A DNA stretch of 64,000 bases from JANXSS01 sp040385645 (lineage in GTDB: Bacteria > Pseudomonadota > Gammaproteobacteria > Burkholderiales > Burkholderiaceae_D), in assembly GCA_040385645.1 (NCBI GenBank), contig JAZKGZ010000002.1:82659-146658 (forward strand). The letters are read 5' to 3'. The notes under the pieces were generated by a model, which ran no database searches, was not told where the DNA came from, and was given only the letters and a program-made list of their open reading frames with translations. The position numbers and the translations under genes were made by a program. Shown here piece by piece: positions 16,506 to 24,686 of the stretch. Each line of letters opens with the position of its first letter. Position 1 is the first letter of the stretch.

Positions 16506-17620
16506 ATTTTGGCAATGACGTTGTTGCCGTGCAAACCGAAGCCCGGCATACCGGCGATGCCAAACATACTCGTTTGTAACGCGCCACGTGCTCCGAATTG
16601 CAATATTGGCTCAACCATGTCGTGCATCAGCAGATGCGTGCCAAACGCGCCTTCCTGTCCGAGAAGGCTCTTGCCGGCAGCTTGCGCCACCGTCATGGAT
16701 GCACGCGTGAGTACGCTGGTTTCTCCCACATGCGCACCGACGATCAGCTCAAGACCTGCTGCCTGCAGCCGGTGGGTCATTGCCAGCGAGCGCATCAAGC
16801 CGCCCATTTTAGAAACCCGCAGGTTGACGATCCAGTGCGCAGGTTCTTCAGCGAAAGGAGCTATTTGCTCCAGACGGAGCAGACTTTCGTCCAGGATGAT
16901 TCGACAGTTTCGTGCCCGCGATATAGCCAGCATACCCGCCAGATCGCCCGCACGCAGCGGTTCTTCGATCGCCCAGAACGGGAAATCGAGGGCAGCAAGA
17001 AAATCAGATGCGTGCAGTGCATCGCTCCAGACATTGTTGGCATCCGCACGTACCACGGCAGCGTCAATCCCAGTGTCGCGCAGAGCCATTACTTTGGCGA
17101 GATCGCGCTCCCGATCTCCCGATAATTTGATCTTGAACGTCTGGAAGCCGGCCTTCACATACTGGTCCAGCTGCGCCGCGAATGCTTTGACTGACGCATC
17201 GCCCAACACCGCGGTGTAGACGAATTGTCCGGTCAATTCTGGCAGGCCCAGTAGCGATTCCGCAGAACGGCCGGTCGATTTGCCAATCAGATCGATCAAG
17301 GCAATCTCGACGGCGGCCCATGCAGCCGGGTTTTGGTCGATTTCAAGGCGATGGTCATCGGCCCACCGAGCTAGGGATGCCATGTCGTTGATACAGGCGA
17401 TCCAGTCTTTTTGAAAACGCCTCACGAATTGTTGTGCACTCTGGCTAGTTTCGCCGCTCACGTAGTCCCGCGGACAACCTTCGCCGATCCCGGTTGCACC
17501 AGAAATTCCCACTGCCTGTACCCAGAGTGTTTGGGTAGTTTGTCGCGTTGCCGACGCATGAGAAAACCCGGTCTTGAAGGCAATGTCAAGCGGCCCGCAG
17601 ACTAAGGCTTCGAGCAGCAT
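16502..17620 (-). CDS. Enolase-superfamily enzyme, dipeptide epimerase-like
   Basis: A 372-residue member of the mandelate racemase/muconate lactonizing group. The N-terminal capping domain is followed by a TIM barrel. The K-x-K acid/base pair is in FKIKLSGDRE (about 165-172), metal ligands are in RADANNVW, WAIEEPL and IILDESL, and the second-side Lys is in LRVSKMGG. This set is typical of L-Ala-D/L-Glu and other dipeptide epimerases. The specificity loop cannot be read with confidence. The gene starts 1 bp after the stop of the hydroxylase-GH3 gene and overlaps the next gene, so all act together. Confidence 0.85.
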   Translation of the reverse strand: MLLEALVCGPLDIAFKTGFSHASATRQTTQTLWVQAVGISGATGIGEGCPRDYVSGETSQSAQQFVRRFQKDWIACINDMASLARWADDHRLEIDQNPAAWAAVEIALIDLIGKSTGRSAESLLGLPELTGQFVYTAVLGDASVKAFAAQLDQYVKAGFQTFKIKLSGDRERDLAKVMALRDTGIDAAVVRADANNVWSDALHASDFLAALDFPFWAIEEPLRAGDLAGMLAISRARNCRIILDESLLRLEQIAPFAEEPAHWIVNLRVSKMGGLMRSLAMTHRLQAAGLELIVGAHVGETSVLTRASMTVAQAAGKSLLGQEGAFGTHLLMHDMVEPILQFGARGALQTSMFGIAGMPGFGLHGNNVIAKI

Positions 17621-17621
17621 C

Positions 17622-20162
17622 TCACCGGCTTTCCAAAAAAGGTCGCAGATCGAAATCGAACTGCCGTGCGTAGTGCAGGATTTGCGCTTTGAATTGGCCC
17701 TCGCGCTGTCCGTTCCTGACGCACGCGTGTTTGTAAGCGTCTGCAGTGCCTGCGCTTAGCCAGAAAGCCTGAATGGGTCCGAGGCGTCCGCTTTCCCGTT
17801 TGCCTGCATATTCCACATTCAGGGTGGCGAGACGCTCATCGACGCGTTGCGCGAGTTGTACCGGGTCTAGCACCGATCCCGTATTGGTCTCAACATACAA
17901 GTGATAACAACGCGCGTGTTCTTGTGCAAGCATCAGGGCGAATAGGGTGGTTTGGCCAATCTCGGCCATGGTTGCGCGAATCGCCTCGAGCACCTGAACT
18001 TCATAAAGTTTTTCACCTGTGATGCTGGTCGCGCCTCGACCCTTCTGCATGAACTGCAGCAGCGGAGTGGTGTGGAGAAATCCTGTGACTCTGACCAGAT
18101 CGTTCATGAAGTAACGATATAACCCGGACGGCGTGGTGACGATCAGGTAATAATCCACGTGCTTGCGAATCTGATCGAGGGTTAGGTAGTGCGGCTGGCC
18201 CGCGTCCCATGCGTCACGCTCGACAAATTCGAAAAAATGCGTTTCCAGGGTTGGCAAGCCGGTCTTTGCACTGCGCCCCAGGGTGATGGTGCCGCGAAAT
18301 TCACTGGCGACGTAACCCAATTCCAGAATGCGGGTTTGCGGCCCTAACTCCAATCGTAGTTCGTCGACTGCGATACTTGCGCTTGCGCAGGTCCAGGTAA
18401 CAATCAGCCGCAGCGCCGGCAGCAGATCGCCGAGCGTCAAGGTTTCGGGGTTGCCAGCCTTCGTTTCCAGCGCGCGCGCGCGTTCGGGAAGTGCTCTTAA
18501 GGCAGCTTCTAGAGTTTTGAAGGTGGCAGGCGGAACGCGTTTTTCCAAAAAAAACGTTCCGTTTCTCAGGTCGGCGAGTAATGTCGCCGCATTGGCACGA
18601 AACAACCGCATCATCTGTAGCAAGGTGCTGGGGTTGGCGACACCGATATACGTGATGTCGGGTCGCGTGAGCGCCAGTCGCAAAATCAGCAGGTACTTGA
18701 CTTCACTGTCTTCAATGGCGAGCACCGACGCGGGAAGAACAAATTTATTTTGGACTATCGCTGGCGTATTGCCTGCCAGGATGCCAGATGCCGCTCCAAA
18801 CGGTTTATCCGACGCGAGCATACCTTCTGTGGCAGGGCTGGTGATGGCAAGAATGGCACCGCTGAATGCTTCCGGACAGATCCCATGCTGCCTTGCGACC
18901 GCACTTTGATGAATTCTCCTTAGCGCAGCCAGGTGCGGGCGTGTCAGAGGAATATCTTTCGCCTTGCCGGTGGTGCCACTGGTCCGTACGTAGCGTACCG
19001 GCTGTTGCGTGGTCAGAGAAGGTGAGCCGGTTTCCAGCTGTGCCATGACCCGCTCGCGCAAATTTTCATATTCACTCACCGGCACACGGGTTACGAATGT
19101 CTGGTAGTTGCGAATGTCTGCGAATGCGTGCTCGACGCCAAAACTGGTATGACGGTTGTCGTGGAGAATGCGTGCCAGTAATAAGTGCTGTGCGCGCATC
19201 GGTACCCGAGTCAGAGCGGCAAGACGCCATGCATCGTATCGATGCAGTCCGGCCATGCGAAGGTTGAGTACAACATTGACTACCAGGTTGGCGACGCGTT
19301 CCTTCAGGACGAAGAGCGCGGGAAACGGTAACAGCATTTCACGCAGGAAGCCTGCCGAGATGCGAGGGTCACTGATTCCCGTCGGCGCGTTCATCTTGTC
19401 GTCTGGAAGGTGGAAGGTTCCAAACAAATGATCCCAGATGATTGTCGTATTGCTGAAATTGCAGGCAGCCAGTTTCGCGTCACGAGCATGGTGCCAGCGA
19501 TGCGTTTGCGCACCTGCCACAAAACAATTGAGCCAGCCATAGCGAAGTTGGACGTTGCAATGCTGCAGAAACCCGTTGACCGAGTAGAGCAGAAAATAGC
19601 CGGCAATGACTTCCGGAGCAACGCCGAGCAATAGAAACGGCACCGTGTCGAGAAGAAAATGGAGCGCTTTTTCAAAAGGATGAAAACGTCCGACGTTCAA
19701 TACGTACAGCAAGCGTGGCGCATGATGCACTGCATGCAGGCGCCACAAAAAATCAACCTGATGGCAGGCGCGGTGCAGCCAGTAACGTGCGAAATCGATT
19801 ATCAGCACCATCAGGATTACCTGCACCGCCAGGGGCCAGCGGTGTGGCCACCATTCGTGGGCCGTGTGATGATTACTCAAGCGCGCTAGCCCGAGTACGG
19901 CCACGACTGCCAAAACACGCGGCAGCACAATTTGTACGAGCGCCATGAACGCCGCATCGGCACGAATATCTGCCCAACGCGGACGCCAGTCCCGTCGCGC
20001 CGGAAATCTAAACTCCAGAAAAAAAATCAATGCACCAACGAGGATGATTGGCCCGTACAGCGCGAGCGGCAAGGGCACTTTGCCTACCATCAAGGAAAAA
20101 GCGCTGATGGCCGCAGTCATCAGGAGCGGGTACCATACATATGCGAGAACGTTCGCTCTCAT
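17622..20162 (-). CDS. Fusion of a fatty-acid hydroxylase/sterol desaturase domain and a GH3 acyl-amidase domain
   Basis: An 846-residue two-part protein. Residues 1-290 form a membrane di-iron hydroxylase with about four helices and His clusters HRACH (130-134), HAVHH (143-147) and HRWHH (221-225). From about residue 310 the protein matches the GH3 family of acyl-acid-amido synthetases: the ATP loop YVRTSGTTGKAKDIPLT (391-407), then YVASEFRGTI and YRYFMNDLVRV, in the usual order. GH3 enzymes adenylate a carboxylate and join it to an amino acid. All key motifs appear intact. The ATG at 20162 overlaps the stop of the upstream gene (ATGA); a longer frame to 20207 has no ribosome site. A single protein that hydroxylates a lipid and then conjugates it is the simple reading, but this is inference. 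Confidence 0.9.
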   Translation of the reverse strand: MRANVLAYVWYPLLMTAAISAFSLMVGKVPLPLALYGPIILVGALIFFLEFRFPARRDWRPRWADIRADAAFMALVQIVLPRVLAVVAVLGLARLSNHHTAHEWWPHRWPLAVQVILMVLIIDFARYWLHRACHQVDFLWRLHAVHHAPRLLYVLNVGRFHPFEKALHFLLDTVPFLLLGVAPEVIAGYFLLYSVNGFLQHCNVQLRYGWLNCFVAGAQTHRWHHARDAKLAACNFSNTTIIWDHLFGTFHLPDDKMNAPTGISDPRISAGFLREMLLPFPALFVLKERVANLVVNVVLNLRMAGLHRYDAWRLAALTRVPMRAQHLLLARILHDNRHTSFGVEHAFADIRNYQTFVTRVPVSEYENLRERVMAQLETGSPSLTTQQPVRYVRTSGTTGKAKDIPLTRPHLAALRRIHQSAVARQHGICPEAFSGAILAITSPATEGMLASDKPFGAASGILAGNTPAIVQNKFVLPASVLAIEDSEVKYLLILRLALTRPDITYIGVANPSTLLQMMRLFRANAATLLADLRNGTFFLEKRVPPATFKTLEAALRALPERARALETKAGNPETLTLGDLLPALRLIVTWTCASASIAVDELRLELGPQTRILELGYVASEFRGTITLGRSAKTGLPTLETHFFEFVERDAWDAGQPHYLTLDQIRKHVDYYLIVTTPSGLYRYFMNDLVRVTGFLHTTPLLQFMQKGRGATSITGEKLYEVQVLEAIRATMAEIGQTTLFALMLAQEHARCYHLYVETNTGSVLDPVQLAQRVDERLATLNVEYAGKRESGRLGPIQAFWLSAGTADAYKHACVRNGQREGQFKAQILHYARQFDFDLRPFLESR

Positions 20163-20644
20163 GATTTCGCTTTCGCCGGTTTCGGGCCGGCTGCGCTGCG
20201 CAACCAATGACAGAAAACAAGCGCGTAGCTCGCCAACACCAGGTGAAAACCTGCAGGAATCCAGGTGCTGAACCAGGTATGTGCATCCCGTACCGTCAGG
20301 CCGATCAGGATGCGCGCTAGAGAGCCAGACATGTACACCAAACTCAATGTCATGAAAAATTTCTGTTTTGCCAGCGATATGGGTGCACGCAAATTGTCCG
20401 GAATCGCCACGAAACGTGCCCCCCGAACCATCAACAACAGCAAAACTACTTGCAGGGCCAGCAAAACCTCATAAGGCACGGAGCTGCCCTGGAATGCGGT
20501 AGCGGGTAGCAGCCAGGCTTGTGGCAACCATTCCTGTATGGCCTGTCCCGCTACACGGAGGAAAAAAAGACCCGTGGCAAGCCAGAGTAGATGCGCATGG
20601 GGTAACACGTACGCGTCATTCTCTCGGGAATCTATCCTGGCCAT
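20159..20644 (-). CDS. Four-helix membrane protein, first gene of the hydroxylase-GH3 operon
   Basis: A 161-residue integral membrane protein with four predicted helices (around LLWLATGLFFLRVAGQAI, VLLALQVVLLLLMV, FFMTLSLVYMSGSLARIL and HLVLASYALVFCHWL). Family not recognised. It overlaps the start of the fusion gene by four bases, so it is translationally coupled and probably works on the same membrane substrate. No promoter motif was clear upstream. Confidence 0.75.
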   Translation of the reverse strand: MARIDSRENDAYVLPHAHLLWLATGLFFLRVAGQAIQEWLPQAWLLPATAFQGSSVPYEVLLALQVVLLLLMVRGARFVAIPDNLRAPISLAKQKFFMTLSLVYMSGSLARILIGLTVRDAHTWFSTWIPAGFHLVLASYALVFCHWLRSAAGPKPAKAKS

Positions 20645-20990
20645 AGGAGAAATAGAAACATCAGTTCATCTACACCGGCATTTATGCCGAACATACCCTG
20701 AATATAAACGATCGTAACGTGCCGATAGGAAAGTGGCGAAAAATTGTGTTTTCTTATCGCCCGCAAGGATAAACAATCATCGAACTGTTGTTAGTGTAAC
20801 GATTTCTCCTGTTTGCAGAATCGGGATAAAGCCGGTTATTGCATTATTAAAATGCAATAGTTTTTTTGGCTAAGCTTCGAATTTTCCGGTTTCCTCTTGG
20901 CGTTGGTCTTGATCGTCGAGACCAGCCGTCTCCATAATTTGCACGGATGATCCGTCGGCCCGCGCCGAAAACCCATATTGCCGCCGAATA
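20645..20990. other. Intergenic region with a plus-strand terminator hairpin
   Basis: No coding gene is supported. The region lies between the start of the four-gene operon and the end of the PPR gene, both on the minus strand. A hairpin with a T-run on the plus strand ends at 20867, so a short plus-strand transcript could be made from here. Nothing else was seen apart from the operon promoter region near 20645-20760. Confidence 0.4.
20837..20867 (+). terminator. Orphan intrinsic terminator on the plus strand
   Basis: TATTGCATT (20837-20845) pairs with AATGCAATA (20851-20859) around a 5-base loop, followed by G and seven T. The T-run is on the plus strand only, although both neighbouring genes are on the minus strand. 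Confidence 0.55.
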
Positions 20991-22244
20991 CTAAACATGA
21001 GAAAACTCTGGGTATAACCAGCCTGGTATCTGCGCGCGGAGGCAGCCATGATTTGTCAGCCCGTCCAACGTGGTGCCATAGACAGGAATCCAGCCGAGAT
21101 CGCGCATGCATTGGGCGATCGTCGATTTGACAGCATCGCTGCCGTGTTGGCCGACGATGAATGCCGTACCTGGCGAAAGGTGGCCATTGGCGGCGTGATG
21201 GTAAAAAATCGCTTTGGCTACTGCCGTGTTGACGCCTCCTACATAGGGTTTCTCGTCAGATGGGGTCAGTAAGCAGTGCTGATGGAAATCCAGCGTATCC
21301 CGATCAGAACGATAGCCAAGCGAAGGCTGCAGCAACCCATCCTCGACCATGGTATGCAATAAATACGGAATATGGAAAATCTGCTCCATGCCTCCTTTTT
21401 CACAAGCGGAAATCAATGCGCTGTACGTAATGAAGTTGGGCCGTACGTCGTACCGCGGCATGTTTTGAAACACGATGAACGCCTGCTCCGACCAGCCGGA
21501 TTTTTCACAGGCTGAGATCACCGCATTGAAGGCGACGACATTGGGTGCCACGTCGTGTTGAAGCATATCGTCGAACACGATCAATGCTTGTTCAGCCCAG
21601 CCGGCTTTCTCACAAGCGGAGATCAAGGCGCTGTAGGTAAAGATATTCGGCGCTACACCTTCCACACGCATGTCGTCAAATATCTGTAGTGCTTGGTCTG
21701 CCAAGCCGGCTTTCTCACAAGCGGAGATCAACGCGCTGTAGGTAACGACATCCGGCGTCACACCTTCCTCGCGCATGGTTGCGAGCAAATCCTTTGCCTT
21801 GCCCGGCCGTCTGTTGCGCCCCAGTTTGGTAATCAATGCATTGTAGATAAAGACATCCGCAGCGATGCCGGCATTCGTCAGCGCTTGTACGCAGCCGTGC
21901 GCGTCTTTCACCGTCGAGTTTCTGCCTGCAATACAGGCCGTGGTGAATTTGCGTACGCTTTCTTGATTGACTATTCCAGTTGCAAACCGGCCGAGAATTT
22001 CGGCATTCAGGGGGTTGGCAACCATAATCGATTGTCCCGGCGTGCCGCGTGCCGCTGTGTTTTGAACCGACGGTTTTTTGAGCCGTCCGGCGGCATGGGC
22101 ATTAGCACCGTAATAACTGCCGCGGGGAACAATCCTTGTTCCAGCGTGATTGCCGGTGGTGCTTGAATTCTCGTCCTGCAAGGAGGCTGGTGTTTGAAAG
22201 CCAATGGAAGAGGGTGATCCGGGTCGGCGGTCGACGTTGAACAT
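20991..22244 (-). CDS. Pentatricopeptide repeat (PPR) protein
   Basis: PPR proteins bind single-stranded RNA one base per repeat and are mostly eukaryotic organelle factors; a few bacteria, such as Ralstonia solanacearum, carry some. The ATG at 22244 has GGAG 7 bp upstream, giving 417 residues. Residues 1-100 are Ser/Pro/Gly-rich and probably disordered. Five 35-residue repeats span about 131-305, each with Y-x-A-L/V-I at the start and a V-x-P-N/D end. Residues 5 and 35 read N/D, S/N, S/N, N/N, S/?. The C-terminal 110 residues (including FIVGQHGSDAVKSTIAQCMR and DLGWIPVYG) are an unrecognised domain. No organelle-type partner is nearby. A disordered N-terminus would fit a secreted effector, but no secretion signal is proven. 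Confidence 0.85.
   Translation of the reverse strand: MFNVDRRPGSPSSIGFQTPASLQDENSSTTGNHAGTRIVPRGSYYGANAHAAGRLKKPSVQNTAARGTPGQSIMVANPLNAEILGRFATGIVNQESVRKFTTACIAGRNSTVKDAHGCVQALTNAGIAADVFIYNALITKLGRNRRPGKAKDLLATMREEGVTPDVVTYSALISACEKAGLADQALQIFDDMRVEGVAPNIFTYSALISACEKAGWAEQALIVFDDMLQHDVAPNVVAFNAVISACEKSGWSEQAFIVFQNMPRYDVRPNFITYSALISACEKGGMEQIFHIPYLLHTMVEDGLLQPSLGYRSDRDTLDFHQHCLLTPSDEKPYVGGVNTAVAKAIFYHHAANGHLSPGTAFIVGQHGSDAVKSTIAQCMRDLGWIPVYGTTLDGLTNHGCLRAQIPGWLYPEFSHV
21330..21854 (-). repeat. Tandem 105-bp repeats encoding PPR motifs
   Basis: Five in-frame units of 105 bp. The copies at 21601 and 21706 are nearly identical over 40 bases (CCGGCTTTCTCACAAGCGGA and on), exactly 105 bp apart, which points to recent unit duplication. 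Confidence 0.8.
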
Positions 22245-22517
22245 AAAAAAACTCCGAAATAATAAAACAGCATTACAGGCGCTCGCAGCGTTGCCGGCAA
22301 AACCGGACAAAAGAATTAAATGCGATCGGTTAGGAAAGAAATTTGCAAATTCGCGCCAGCTTCAAGCTGGCTGAGCAGTCACTCGACACCTTATCTATCG
22401 CGGGATATCCCACTTAATGGCCGATGATGCGGGCTGTAACAGTATAGCTCGTGCGATTGAGGAAATTTACTTTTTGACAATATGTGTAGTTGGCAAAAAC
22501 GGCCTGCTTTTCGCCCA

Positions 22518-23072
22518 TCACGACCGAGTCGTGCGCAGAATCGGCTTTGTCCCAAGCAGTTTGCCGACAGGCGCTTTCGACCATGCGAACCACAGCAATG
22601 CTGCGGCGATCGGCAGGAATAGCCAGTACTCGACCGGTGCCATCCACAACCAACGTTTGTGCCACGCGACGTCTTCGGGATTGAAACGCGCCAAGCCGTA
22701 CGCCGGGTTGAGCACGAACCACAAGAAATCCTCGATGATCCAGAACAGCATGATGCAACCCAAGGCGAGGCTTTCGGCCCGCAAGGACAAGCGGCCGTTG
22801 GCTACCATCGGAAAGTGGAAAAACAGAAATACGAACGTAAACACCCAGGCGTGGTAACCGGTCATCGCTCGGCCACCCCAGAAAATATCCAGCAGCAAGT
22901 GTTGTTCGATGCGCCAGGTCGGCAGCGAGGTCGCCCAACCGGCACCGCCTTCGATTTGGATTTCGACATTGGCAAAGATAGTGGCCAGCATGGCGACCCA
23001 AAATAAGGTGGCGGCTTTTTGCCAGGCAGAGATTCCGTCAGTTTTGTCGTTAATGATAGGGTCGGCGGTCAT
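22518..23072 (-). CDS. Membrane protein of unknown function coupled to a glycolipid glycosyltransferase
   Basis: A 184-residue protein with about five predicted helices. Conserved-looking polar residues sit between helices (RIEQHLLLDIFWGGRAMTGY, IIEDFLWFVLNP, WLWMAPVEYW), rich in Trp, Glu and His, which suggests a membrane enzyme or carrier. Family not recognised. Its ATG overlaps the stop of the glycosyltransferase gene (ATGA), so the two are co-translated. It may modify or transport the glycolipid made by its partner. Confidence 0.75.
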   Translation of the reverse strand: MTADPIINDKTDGISAWQKAATLFWVAMLATIFANVEIQIEGGAGWATSLPTWRIEQHLLLDIFWGGRAMTGYHAWVFTFVFLFFHFPMVANGRLSLRAESLALGCIMLFWIIEDFLWFVLNPAYGLARFNPEDVAWHKRWLWMAPVEYWLFLPIAAALLWFAWSKAPVGKLLGTKPILRTTRS

Positions 23073-24298
23073 TGTTCAAAAGTTGTATTTTTTAGCTGCG
23101 ACAATACGATTTGCATGACGCGGGTTGCGGCGGCCGGGCGTGCTAGCGCCCGCGCACGGGTGGACATCTGCTTTAAGCGCACCGGGTCGTTCAGCAAGCA
23201 GCGCACACGATACTCGACGGTTATTGCATCGGCCGCCTTCAGCGCCACGCCCTGTTCCACAAGGTAATCGGCATTGCTTTCTTCCTGGCCGGGAATCGGC
23301 GCATTGATAATCATCGGCAAGCCCATCGCCAGGCATTCGGCGCTGGTCAAGCCGCCGGATTTCGTCACGATCAGGTCGGCGCATGCCATGAACCGCTCGA
23401 CATCTGTTACCTGGGCTTGCACCACCAGCCTGCCAACGTAACCGGCGGCAAGTGTAGCCAGCCGATCGTAAAGCGTGGTGTTGCTGCCGGTGAGCACGAT
23501 GAGTTGCAGCGGCGGTTCGATACTCAGCAGTTTTTCGGTAATACCGAAGATATTACCCAGTCCGGCCCCACCTCCCATTAACAATATCGTCGTCTGGGCC
23601 GGGTCGAGGTGCAAGCTGGCGGCGCTGGCAATACGATCGGTTGGTGCAGCAAATGCCGGCATGATCGGCAAGCCCACCACATGAATGCGTTGTCTGGCGA
23701 CGCCCTCTGCCTGCAACCGAAATGCCACTTCGTCGCTGGCAACGAAATAACCGGCCACCTCTGGCTGAATCCAGATCCGATGCAAGTCGTAATCGGTAAC
23801 CTGAACCCAGACTGGACACGGCAATTTTTTATCCGGCGGCAGATATGCCAGCAGCTCGGCCGGCAGGAAATGGGTAGAAATAATTGCATCGGGCCGGATG
23901 TCTTGGATTGCGCTGAGCAGCGCCCGGCCCTGCCGTCGCTCGAACCAGCGCCGCAGCCGTTGCGTACGGTCGGTTGAGCGCGCCTGTTGCATGTGGCGAT
24001 ACAGCCAGCCCCAGGCGTGCGGATACTTTCCGACCAGTCGCATGTAAGTATGCGTGTACATCTGGCGAAACAAATCCGGCATGGTCTGCATCACATCGAG
24101 ATGCGTGACCGTCGTGCCATGCAGGTCGGCATTGGCACATAGTGCCTGCGCTGCACGCACATGGCCGGCTCCGGCCGATACACTCAAAATCAGGACGGTG
24201 GGTTTGCGAGCGGGAAGGGGGTAACACGTGGGCACAATGGCTAGCCAATTTCTAATCTTATAAATATAAGCCTGGCGAAAAGCAGCTTCAGCAATCAC
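23069..24298 (-). CDS. MGDG synthase-like processive glycosyltransferase (GT28)
   Basis: A 409-residue GT-B enzyme related to monogalactosyldiacylglycerol synthases and UgtP. The N-terminal domain begins with VLILSVSAGAGHVRAAQAL (acceptor-side G-x-G-H loop), with IISTHFLPAELLAYL further on. The C-terminal half has LLMGGGAGLGN, then the donor-binding TKSGGLTSAECLAMGLPMI. It would add sugars from a nucleotide sugar to diacylglycerol at the inner membrane, giving phosphate-free glycolipid. The start codon is a GTG without a clear ribosome site, so about 30 N-terminal residues are uncertain. The membrane protein downstream overlaps it by four bases. Confidence 0.85.
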   Translation of the reverse strand: MIAEAAFRQAYIYKIRNWLAIVPTCYPLPARKPTVLILSVSAGAGHVRAAQALCANADLHGTTVTHLDVMQTMPDLFRQMYTHTYMRLVGKYPHAWGWLYRHMQQARSTDRTQRLRRWFERRQGRALLSAIQDIRPDAIISTHFLPAELLAYLPPDKKLPCPVWVQVTDYDLHRIWIQPEVAGYFVASDEVAFRLQAEGVARQRIHVVGLPIMPAFAAPTDRIASAASLHLDPAQTTILLMGGGAGLGNIFGITEKLLSIEPPLQLIVLTGSNTTLYDRLATLAAGYVGRLVVQAQVTDVERFMACADLIVTKSGGLTSAECLAMGLPMIINAPIPGQEESNADYLVEQGVALKAADAITVEYRVRCLLNDPVRLKQMSTRARALARPAAATRVMQIVLSQLKNTTFEQ

Positions 24299-24686
24299 CG
24301 CAGCTTAGTGCGGCAATGCTTCAAGACAATGACAAAACTGAAAAATGTCATGGTTTAGTCACGCCGCGTTCATCTCCCTGACACTTTAAGACGGAATACT
24401 TCGCCATTGCCGCGCCTTCCGGGAAGACCGAATGCCGATCGATATCAAATGCCTGTCTAAAACCTTCAAGGGTGATTTTCATGCGCTCGGAAAAAAGGAC
24501 GACTGCAAGATAGTGCAAGCTGTTGCTCTGTCTTCGAGCCTCAAGCGCATCGACGCGCATCGATTCTACGGACGGGCCGGTTTTTGCCAGCACGGTATCA
24601 GCTTGGTAATCGATTTACTCCGATAATTTTGCTCAGGGCAATTCAGCTTTCATATTTTTTTGTAACGTTCCCCAACTGTAGCATTG
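24299..24686. other. Intergenic region, no supported gene
   Basis: Frames of 81 codons on the minus strand (24348-24593) and 64 on the plus strand (24432-24626) overlap each other. Neither has a ribosome site or a recognisable domain, and neither can be preferred. No terminator or operator was seen. Confidence 0.35.

Noticed and set aside
16509..17219. A 236-codon plus-strand frame opposite the enolase-superfamily gene.
   Set aside because: It is the complement of a gene with intact catalytic residues; the frame shows no protein-like pattern.
24348..24626. Overlapping small frames on both strands between the glycosyltransferase and PhnN fusion genes.
   Set aside because: Neither has a Shine-Dalgarno, a domain or a clear advantage over the other.
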